Positions 49,801-61,800 of a DNA stretch of 64,000 nt are shown piece by piece. Under the pieces are notes generated by a model. The model searched no databases and had not been told where the DNA came from. It saw only the letters and a program-made list of their open reading frames with translations. Both the position numbers and the translations under genes were made by a program. The stretch lies in contig JASANE010028269.1 of assembly GCA_030248225.1 (NCBI GenBank), positions 1 through 64,000 of the forward strand, read 5' to 3'. Source of the stretch: Trileptium ribeirensis (Eukaryota; Nematoda; Enoplea; Enoplida; Thoracostomopsidae). How positions within the stretch are numbered: the stretch's first letter is position 1; every line of letters begins with the position of its first letter.

Positions 49801-52800
49801 TAGGCTTTAGGATGCGCTGACTGTGATGAAAGCAATTGTGGCACAAAAATGTTCATGTTTTGGTATGTTTTTCAAATAAGTTGCATGTCGATGTGCTAAA
49901 ACTGGCATATAGGTTTTAGGATGCGCTGAGTGTGATGAAAGCAATTGTGCTTTCGTGGTATGAATCCAATACAGGAAGTGCTGGGTGTCTAACGTGTGAA
50001 AAACACTTAAAATTGTAGTTTCTATTAAAAGGCACAAAAATGGTCATATTTTGGTATTTTTTCAAATAAGTTGCATGTCGATGTACTAAAACTGGCATAT
50101 AGGCTTTAGGATGTGCTGAGGGTGATGAAAGCAATTGTGCTTTCGTGGTATGAATCCAATACAAGAAGTGCTGGGTGTCTAAAGTGTGAAAAAAGACTTA
50201 AAATTGTTATTTCTATTAAAAGTTGTCACCTATAAATTTCGAAATTTTCATTCTTTTTTATTACTAAAGGAAGAATTAAAGAGTGGTGTGAGCTGAAAAT
50301 GATTGTAATATTTTTTTAATGTATTGTTGGCGTCCTATTGTCTTTTGTAACTTTGAAAGTTGTCATGAAGCACATAGTAGCCACAGCTCCGTTTGCCTCG
50401 CTTTGCGAGTTAGTCAACGGAAGGTCACTTTCTGAAACATCGTTATTGAATGCTGGGAGTAGGGTTGCCGATAGGGGCCACATTCGGACAAAAAGGGGCC
50501 GTCCGTCCTGTTCCGGAATTCTGGATATGTTACTATTCTCCCCAGATAATATCGATTCCCTCACAATTAGACATTAATAGTGCTTCAGTGTGAACTCTCC
50601 TTGTTTTGGTATGACCCAGATTGTTAGTGTGTATGTTATGTATGGTGCCGGTTTGTTAAGCCATGAACAAACAACTTTGCTTTTTATGGAGCTTTATATA
50701 GTTTTCATTACTATTTTAGATTGATTGTGTCACTTTATCACGAGTTGAAAAGAGACGGATATGAATTTAAGCCGCTGGACCAGGTGTGTTACATTTACAT
50801 ACAACCGTTGTAGTTTATTTTGTATGTATTCTGATATATAATAACCGCTTATCTTATTTTCATCACATTTCGGGTTATCACTCTACAGATGTACTAGATT
50901 TCACCATATTTTTGTTACAGCCGCAACTGTTGGTGTATGCGTGCGATTTGTTTGCCTTGTTGTTTGTTATGTTGCTTTTGAATTTTTGCAAATTTAAACG
51001 AAGATATAAATTTAGTACAATTCGGGTATGTGTAACCGAATTCTGGTACACTTTTTCATTGTTATATAATATTGGTAGTTTGTGTTTGATTCATTTATTT
51101 CAAAATTTATCTCTGGCTTCTCCTTTCGCTGAAATTTTTTTCCGAGGGCCGCATGAACTGGTGGGCCCTGGTTCAGAACTGAGGTTAGCTCGATTTTTTG
51201 GAGCGCGAACTGGAGCACATGCGTTTGGAACGGTAGCGCTCCCTACCTTCGAAATTTAAATTTTTTTCAAAATTCAGTGTTTTAAAGAAAAACGTTAAAA
51301 TTGTTAATAAATGGTCAATATCTTTAGCTATTAATCAAAACTGTTTTAAGGGTAAAAAGAAAGTTCTTCAAACGACAGATCCGAACTACGCCGCTTCCCA
51401 AGAAGAAGCCGACGATATTGCCAAAGGTATTTCAGTTGTACTTTATTGCTCGTGAAACATGGCTTGTTACAGTTAACTAAACACATAACTTGCGGACTTC
51501 GCTTGTCATCCGCAGGGTTATTATTTGAAAGAATAAATCATTACCCAATGCAAATGGGCAAACATAGGTATTCACTGAACACTGTGAATAATTTTTGTTT
51601 TTTCAATGAAGAGTGTATTGTTTAATCGGCAGTTTCATGGAAAAATCAAAATATCATTTATGATTAAGTAAGCTTAAGATGACTCCATCAAACATCGTAT
51701 TTTGTAATAACCGATATGAAATCGCAAACTGTTGTTACTATATAATGGGTGACTTTAATTCGGTTTATCGCTAACCGAAAATTGGCAAAAATTTCCAAAG
51801 ACCAGATATTACACTTTGTGTTCGAGCAGAATTTAAGCGTTTTCCATTTGCAGAAATTTGGATCCGTAATGCCTAATCATTTAGATTTGGATTGTTTAGT
51901 GCTCGCGAGCAAATTTAATGCAAAAGTGACTTCAAAAATAAATCGATCGTGTTGTTAAGCTCTTGGTGCTTGCGAACAAAACCCCTATGTTTCATATTCG
52001 ACATTATTTTCATTCATTTGGGTAATTTTACTTGAATTTTTGTGAACACAAAATGGCTAGATTTCAATCGCCAGCAGTGTTTTAGCGATCAGCTTAGCAA
52101 CTAATTTCAATTGACCAAAAAGTGTTCCCTAACTGTCTTTATGATAAATTACAAAATATTATAGTTGATGTGGTCACCCTAAGTTTACCCGCGTATTATT
52201 GCACGCAGGTTATATTATTAATCTTCTTAGCCGGATCTGGACTTTTTATAGTGGTTTCTATGTAGCTCACATACAACAGTTATTGGAACAAATATTTTTG
52301 TAAATTGTTACATTACGCAAGGAGTAAAATACATTCAATTATTCGTAGTGGTTAAGTCCATAATATCTGAATGGCTTTTGTATGTTATTGCATCTAAAAT
52401 GGGTTTCTTTGTTATAAAAACTACTGTACAACGTAGTGCCTGGAGCTATACACCTATACTTTTAGAAGAGGAACTTGGGCAGTTTGCATAGAACCGACTC
52501 AGCATAAACTTGATGTGTTAGCCCGCTGCAACATTGACTTGTCCACTGTCAATAAATTTAGTCGTAACCACTTGAAATTGCAGCATCATTAGATAAAGAA
52601 GCGTACACAGTACCAATGGAATCTTTTTGTTTATTATCTTTCCGCGGTCGTTAGATTTTGTCACCTTCAAGGTTGGTTTTGCAGCTATTCAGTTATCACT
52701 GAAAGAGTCTGGAGGTAGCACCGACGGCAGCAAAGATCATCATTCGACATCGGTTGCTTCAAACGATAGCCGCAATGGAATTTACCCGGGTGCCGCGTCA

Positions 52801-55800
52801 GTGCAGTCTGCCGGAATAAGCACTGCGAAACGAATCGTGAAAGCGCTATACGATTTTGAAGCGGCCGAAGACAATGAGCTAACTTTCCGAGCAGGTGAAC
52901 TGATCACTGTCCTGGATGACAGGTAAATTAAAAATTATTAATAATTGTGGCAGCTACAATGTTCTATGCCACTATTTATTTCATACTATTGTGCGTTCTT
53001 AGAAATTACAGCGTCACATTAGCATGGCAAAGGGATTATCCTAGCTTCTCTGTCGGGCCAATATTTACGGTGGACACTAACTGGGGGCCTCCGGTACGGG
53101 AACGATGAAAGACCTACTATGGATGATGACTATCTGAACCGGAGACTCAACAAATATGGGATAGCTCTGCGGTTCATATTCTTTTGCCTTATATTAATTT
53201 CTTCAATTTAGGGTGATTTTGTTCGAATTGCGATGGGTTTAAGCACCAATCGTATAAATTCAAAACTATATTTGCAACATCTCATTGAACATTTTATCCG
53301 AATATAAATTGAGCCACTTTATTTAACTTTCCTCTTTAGTGGTCAATACTTGAACTGGCGGGGGTCACCGGTTCGTCAACCGGGGAAGATCAAAATAATG
53401 GGTATCAACTTGGAGAGACCAAGCATGGGGGCAGCGCCCATAAAGAGCAACCAGTTAGTATTAGAATTTGAAAATTGGGTGATATGAATTATGCAGTATG
53501 TTTGTGCCAGCCGTTCCAAGGGATGGCGAGATTGCGCAAAAACATGCTTCTGATCATTAATACGTATAAATTGGGGAAACCATCATCGTGAAGAAATCGT
53601 TGTTTCAGTTCGAGATCGGTGCGTAGTTTAAGTTTTATAAGGACAAGCCAAAAATAGCTTAAATATTGAGCATACTGCTGTTCTTCAATTTTCGAAAGGA
53701 AAGTTTTCGTATTCTAGCTTTTTCATATAAATTTTAATTGAATTTAATTTTTATTGTCGATGTTCCGTATCACACCACAGGTCATTGGGCAATGGAGTGC
53801 TTGCTTTGCAATTATTATTATGTAAGTGTTAAGTAAAACCTACTTTTTATATAGTTTAGTTGTTTACACAACTTTCACCGGTAATTGGGGAAATTTATTG
53901 TAATATTTTCGTTCGTTGATGTTTCTTTGACTGCGAATTTTTGTTTTGAAAAAATTAATCTTAATATAGTTTTGATAACATTTCTACATATTAAGTTATA
54001 TTCCTGTTTTTCACATATTATTCTCAACCTTTTAGTTTGAACTTTTAGTCTTCATTTGAGTCCTATTTCGCAAAAACTGACAAATAACAAATATGACAAA
54101 TCGCAAAAATATATATAATCGATTTACCATTGTAAATGTGTTCTACTTTAGCGACGTCAACTGGTGGAGGGGATCGAACCATCGTGGCGACGGTCTTTTT
54201 CCAGCCAGCTTTGTGACGTCTGATTTAACTGCGGCTGTCGAACAGGGTAAACGCATCGCTTTAAAAAGGCTTTGTTTGAATGCAATATTTTGGAAATTTT
54301 TTGGCAGTTTTGACATCAATAATACGAGGCATTTCTTTTGTGTTTTTTTGTTATATTACATACCGCTGATATACCTGTAATTTTTTTAAATGCTAGCGGG
54401 GTGTAATTGTGCACTAAGAATAGAATTTTTTTGCATCCTGTTCAGTTATTACTGCTCAAGGCGAGAGTATTGTCTTAGCATTTTTGTATAGAATTCAAAT
54501 GTATAAAGCTGGTTCTCGATACATACCATAAGCCGCAAAGTATCTTTCACATATTTTTGTATAGAAATACATAGCTGGTTATCGATATATCTATAAGCAA
54601 CAAACTGTCATAATTTTTTTGCATGGATATGTATAGTTAGCTATCGACACATAAATTATGATAAAACTATAACTATCGTGCTGCGAACATGCGCGTCGGG
54701 AACGATATTGACCGCGCATTTAGCCAGTATCGATGGGATTTGTTAAACGTAAAAAGTGGAAATTAGAGTTGTATTTTTACGAGGAATGTCATCCACCGAT
54801 TAGCAATATGCCAATTAGTACCGAAAATACTATACGAGTAGCATTTATTGACTACGGCTATATTGCAGCGATATAACGCAAAAGCATTTTGGATTAATTG
54901 CGGACATTTATTTTTAGCAGTAACGAAATGCATGCAGATAGGATTCCGCTTAGAAATTTGTCGTTAATATTGGAGTCATCAGCTGCTATTAGTTTTTACT
55001 GTTTTAATTTTAGTCAATCTAAACGAATCCAATGCGCAGCAAGGTTCATCTGTAAAACGCAAATCCGTGCAGTTTCATGAAGAAGTTGAAGTGAAAACGG
55101 TGGAGCCAGAAGCCGAACTTGCAACAACCATTAACGTTACGCACATCGAACCGGAAAAATTAGATCGGTGCTTGAATATGCTGCAAGACGCTGATCCAAC
55201 GGGTATTCGTCCGGATCCCGAAGGACTTGTAATGTTAGAAGGTATTATTGAGCTTTATTGGTTTAAGAGAACTTCGTTAGTAATCGATTTATATATATTT
55301 TTAGAATGAATTTTCATCTATTCATATAAAACCAGGTTTTAGGTTTTAGTTATATACCTTCTGAAATATGACGATCGTTACCATTTTTCTGCATATTTTT
55401 AGCACCAGAATTATTTAGCCCGACTTATAGTTTAGTAGTAATTTGAAACATATGTGGACCAAGGCTTTGGGTGCTTGTAATACCTTAAGTTTACGAACGA
55501 TGCTACTCTCTTGGGGGCTATCTTAATTCGTTTCACGTTAATTCATGTTTTCGTATCCTCTTGATCAGTGACTTTCTAGAAATTTTGCGTCAACCTTTTC
55601 AATTGATAAAAAAGATCGCGTTATGTTGTTAAACATTCTTAAAATGCATGAGTCTATGAGTTTCAGGCATATAACTCTAATCGCGTTATATTCTGCCTAT
55701 GTGAGTAAGGTTATATAAAAACTACCAACTAACCGTATTCAGTGCTAGCTGTATTTCTTGCTATAATAGAAAAAATTTGAATAGCTTGTGAATTTCAGTT

Positions 55801-58800
55801 GGTATATAGTACATCTTCAGTGTACTGTTGGCTTTATTTTGAAGAATTTCGAGGGACTACATTCACTGAAATGTAAAGCTTGTTTTATTTTGAATTGATT
55901 TAATCCGTTGTCATCCAAACTGAATTTGCTGCACATTACTTCAAAATGTTTATGGTTACGGCTTTCCATTTGTTTCGGTCAGAAGCCACATCATTACAGT
56001 CTTCACGACAGTGTTTCCATTGACGACACACATTGGGGGAGGGGCTGTAGATGCGATGGCCATTTATTTTGGCTTATTTTGAATAATAGGCTAACAGTAT
56101 TTCATATTGCTCTAACTTTTGGAACGAATGTTACATATGGTTGTAATATGAATCTTGTATACCGCAATGCTGATTTTATTATATAAAACAGCGTCATCCT
56201 GTTGTGACGTATATAGAATTCTCATCGAGGACATAGTTTCTTCTGGAGTGTGAATCCATTCCTGTTAACACTATCTAACAATGTCAGCTTCAGAGCCTTG
56301 CAGAAACATGTTTCCAGTAAAATGTTATTGACGGAGGCAAGACGAGCCACCGAAGGTGGCGAGTCGCAGCCGGAGGCGTACATTTAATTGACGGAGGCAA
56401 GACGAGCCACCGAAGGTGGCGAGTCGCAGCCGGAGGCGTACATTTAACTTTATTATATATCAATATACTAGACGCAAAATTTCAATTTTCTCTGTGACTT
56501 TTTTTTTGTTTGTCACAGACAGGTCTGCAGGTTGAACGCCTGGGCCGATTTTAGAAATTTTTTTTCTTCGTGTTGCATATTCTCTTGCGGAGTGCCCTTT
56601 CATTGAGCACTTTTTTTCTACGAAAATTGCTTTGTTCTCAAAATTAAGCAAATGTTGCTCAAACTTAGGGATTTTTGCCAATTTTTCAGCTTTTTCACCG
56701 CATCTCGACAACCGTTCGTGCTATTTCGGCGATTTTTTTACATAAAATGTATTTTCACGTTTTCTAAACAGCTGTATATAGCTGATTGACGTATTTCATC
56801 TCTTTCCTTAAAAATTAAGCAAATTCTCTTAAAATTGACTTAGGGAAACCTAAGTTCATCATATCTCGACAGCCGTTCGTGCTATCTCGGTCATTTTTTG
56901 ACATAACATGTACCTTCACGTTTTCTAAAAGACTGTATACGAGTGGTCTACTTACCTTTATAAATTCTCTTAAAATTAAGCAAAGTCTCTTAAAAATGAG
57001 TGAAAAATTATTAAGTGTGTTATAACTTTTGAATGACTCGGCCGATTTGGACTAAATTTCATTGATGGGTACAACTTGATAGATGTATTGTCATTCTACT
57101 GTATAAATAACTAGACGTTTTCATGTCTTCCTCTTATTATTGTTACCAAAAATGTTAGAAATTCCACAAGCTGTATGCACTATTCACGCCGTTGTTAACC
57201 ACCATGCCTCCGTCACCCACGTTTACGTGTTACTAGTTTACTAATTTCATTGATTTATTTTTTATATTACGCGGGATCCAACTACCATAGCTCTTATATT
57301 TTATACGGTGCTCCAGTTCCTGGAACTGCCAGTTTTAAGTAATGTGTTCAGTATTAATATAGCCATAGGTATTAAGTAGTGCAATTTGGGTCTACATTAC
57401 AAGTTTCTTATTACTCAAATGTTACGCTAAATTTATATATTATATAAAATTTTTATATACGCAAAATTAATCTTACAACAATTTATGTTTATGAAAACAG
57501 TAATTATTGCCATAGTTTGCATACCGTTAATTGAGCGAAGCGAAGCGTTTTTATTTTCTGTCTGGGATTAAAAAGGTCGATGTCCGTCCGTTCGTTACTT
57601 CGTTCGTTCGGTCCGACGGATCTCAAGAACCACTGAATCGATTTTAAATAACTTTTTTTTGTTTGAAAGCCTATCATGTCAGAGTGTGCACCTTTTGAGT
57701 GGTTAATTAGTAATTAGCTAATTAGTTAAGCTTATGCAGCTAAAATAGAGAATTTTGCAATATTTGTGTTATTTATTGAAATAGAATCATTTCGATCAAA
57801 CCATTATAGGTTTTTTGGGTCGAAGAATTCAAATATAATATTTTTACCATTGGTAAAGCCCTATGCCCTATGCAATGTAGTTATATGAAGAACATAAAAT
57901 TGAGTACCTACATTCGTAATGCCACAGCCGAAGCTTCGCTCGCAAATGTAGTTCCACTACCGACTAGTTTTTATATACACAAAATATCTCGGCAAAGCTT
58001 CGACCTTAACAGTATATCAGGAATCACAATTTATTGCGAAATTTTTTATAATTAATTTAAATAAACTGGTCACGGAGTGACAAAAATAATGTTGGCATGC
58101 ATTTACTTTAGCCGAGTGCCATGCAATGGGAGCGCTAATCGACAAAGAATTGGAGAATATAGACGAGTAAGTTGATATTTTGCCAATTTTTATGTATTTT
58201 ATTTTAAAATATGTTAACGAAAGGTCCAATGTTAGCTGGTATGGAATGCTGTATTAAAGTAAAAACAATAATTTAGTACACAAACTAAGGTATACTGACT
58301 AACGCTAAATTAACTGTGATACTCCAAAATGTAAATTCCGGGATTAAGCTAGAGCTTGTATTTAACGCAGAGGGTTATCGCCTATTTACTCTTTCGTTAA
58401 CATGAAAAAAATTTGAGGCGCAAGGTAGAATTAAATTTTGACAGGATACAATCTTTGACCAGCACGAGATTTTAGATTGTTTCGAACATGTGGTTGCGTC
58501 TCGTAAAATTTATTGTTGCATACACAGTATCCGCCAGCCATGACCGCTACTTACTGGAATGGAGAGTACCGTAATGTATGCTATGTAGAAAAAAGAAACA
58601 AGTTGGACATATGTGGATTATTTCTAAAAATTACTTGAAAGCAGCATGTGTGTTCCCTTCTGATTGTAGTGTGCTTTCGCCGTATTGGCACCCTTTGCCA
58701 GTCGCATTCGGTATACTAAGTCCCAATGAACTGTCCATCGGATAAGTTCGAGTTGAGCTAAATAAGTAAGATCGTGAAAATCATTTGTCATTCAAAATTT

Positions 58801-61800
58801 ACCCATATAGATATGCGTATATGCTTTTGTATAATAAATACATCCTCAGTAGCACCAAATCCTGACCCTGAGACTGGGACTTTGAAAGTTTGACCTGAAA
58901 GCATTGCAAATCGGATAATTCAGAATAACTATTTAGGCTTTAGGAGCATTTACCGTAAACTAACGAGAAATTTACTGTTGTGTCATGTCATTCGAACGAA
59001 TCGCATTGTTGACGAATTGTACCTTGCTATTATGTTGTATTAGCATTTCTTGTTGTATGATATTATAATTGCTGTTGTTTGTTGTATATTCTAATTTGTA
59101 CTCTATATATATATTTTGTCACTATAATTAATCCCTCGTAGAGCAGGATACGTATAGTCGAATCGCACCCCAATTTCCTTGGTTTTTCCTCGTAGCGTAC
59201 CTAAACCGCGATCCTAATATTTTCCAGAGCCTTCTGCTTACCCGATCCAGCCCATTGCCATATTGTTATTGTCATCAAGCGATTAGTTATCCATTAGTGC
59301 CCTGTTATCCACTTTCTGAGCGTCCCTAACTTCTTTTTAGTAATGTAAGCGCAGCCGTTACCACAGTTTTCGTCAAGGTCAAGCGCACCTGTTGAAGTTG
59401 ATCTAGCATACGGCTGTGTACGTTCGTTTAGGAAGGCTAGGACACAGTTTAACCTAACCCCCTTATCTGTCCGAACTATGATATTGAATGTATTCTTATA
59501 TTGTTAATTGCGTGACCGTATCACATTAACCCATAATCAAACGTGTATTCCATTTACATATCAATAAATAATAATTGAAAATCCATCGAGTCTTTGTGTT
59601 TGATCATGTTATATGCAGCGGTATGTACAAAATAGGGTTTGAAATCGACACCTCAATCGACGACCTGCGTTCAGACTTGACGTCAAAAAGGTCGCAAGTC
59701 TCAGCGAGGTTCGTCGATCATTGAATGTGTAAGTACGACTTGTGCGAAATTAGCTTTCCAAAAACCCAACACAGCAGTCAAGGATTCTAAGGGACCACTG
59801 GCCAATCAAATGCCGAATTCAATAGAGCAGTAACGATCCGACGTTAAGCGACTAGGGATTGTCGAACCCTAGTGGAAGCTACACTAGCTATAAATAACTA
59901 AATAGGCAAAATTCGCAATTGATCAACTCCAACGTTGTATTGTATTGATCAAAACTACCCGGTGGGACCAGAATAGGGAGTAGCGGTATGGTCTCTGGCC
60001 TGTAAGCAGGTGACGCAGCCATCATCCATGGGAAACTCAATGGTAGTACCACATAGTCAACGTACGCAACCTTTCCGGTGAGAGCCGAACACATCCCTTG
60101 AAGCGCTCCTGCGGCTTGCTCAGCTCTGTAGCTTCTTGGAACCCGCCGAGTGAAATGATTCGGTTATGTCCACCATAAGGTTACGATAGGGTCGTGCGGG
60201 AATTGCGTTTTGGAAGTGCACAGCGCAGCAGCCTAGCGGCCCTGTTACACAATCGATAATTAGTGCCTGTCCTGAAATTTTATTATTCCAGCAAACATAA
60301 CAAGCTCGCCGAGATGAATGTAAAATTAATCGATGCGCTCAATCTGTACCATTCCACGATGAAGGAAGCCACAATTCAGCTTCAGGTACGGTTTTGTATA
60401 ATATTGTTTAAGAACTAAAGATAACGTAGCATTGCTTTATTGTTTAATATAGTTGTAGGGTACATTGGTCTTAAGTGTGAACTGAAAGTCGTGTTCAGCG
60501 TAATAGAAACAGCTGGTAAAGGACAAAATTAGCAAATTATATAATGATGATTATTTTGTTACGGTCCTTCGATAGTAAAGTTGGAAAAACCTATTCAGGC
60601 TGGCCGTTGTAGAAGGTCAAAATCTTCCCAAGAGGGTCCCCAGCTGTGTGAATCAAAAACGCACAGTTTAATTTTTCGTCGCAGAGGAATTTCAACTCAG
60701 AGTTGTAGGGGTTGTGGAAAACTTTAGAATCTTACAGAATAACCAATAGCCATTATACGCCCAGACTGGCTACACGCCTCAAATCTTATAAAATTTCCTC
60801 AAGTAACATATTCCCCTCCATATATATTCAAATTTCATTCAATAAAGAGCAGTGCCAAAAATATCAAATCCTAAAATTTCCCTAACATTTTGTTCATTTT
60901 TTCAAACATTAACTGGGGTCAAATTCTGAAAACATCTGCTTGTGTGCTATGTTTTAGGTTTTAACTCCGTTTAGAATACGGTATTACATTGTGTATACTT
61001 GGTAGTGGCATTCTTAAATTAAGGGAAATCATCTTGTCAAATTTAGCGATAAACCCTCTCAAGTTTAGCGATATGTTTGACGAGATACTTCCCCTTTGAG
61101 GATACCGCTACCAAGGATACACGATGAAGTACCATATTCTAAATCAATAGAGTTATGAGCATAAAACCAAACACACACGCTGAGATTTTTTCAGAATTTG
61201 ACCGCAGTTAAAGTTTGATAACATCTCTGCTTGTGTATTTTGCTTTAGGCTCTCAACTTCATTGATTTAGATTATAGTATTTCGTCGTGTATACTTGGTA
61301 GTGGCATCTTCAAATATAGGGCGAGTATCTCATCAAATTTAGCGATAAATCCTCTCGAGTATCCCCAAATTTGGTTGTTGTACTCGCGGGGCCTCCGCTA
61401 CTAGCTTACAAACTAGATAATTATTACGTCTTTACAATATGCAATAGAATTTCTTGGCTTAGCATAGAAGTGTTTAACCAGTGAAACTGAAATTCTTTTC
61501 GCGGTATTAATATTAAAATGTACCGAGGGAAAGATCTTACCAGTCTGCTAAAAGTTTAGCGAACTCGACATACCTCAGGTGATATGTTCTCGAGTTAAGA
61601 TTTATTGTTCTTCACGGTCGTATTATAAAATTGTATTTTTTTCTCATGCATATAGCATTTAGCTGTGTAGCGATAAACTGTTATGTAATTAATAACATTT
61701 TATGCAACGCATAAATGTTTCTATTTACAGTTCCGTAATAAATTTTTCGCAACAATATGTAATGCATGCCGAATGTTCTGGCACATATATTTAGGTAAAT

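Larger units (their letters stand above)
46532..50719 (+). other. STAM intron 4 content
   Basis: 4.2 kb with two tandem repeat blocks (48104-48508 and 49732-50222) and AT-rich sequence. No coding frame supported. Confidence 0.5.
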
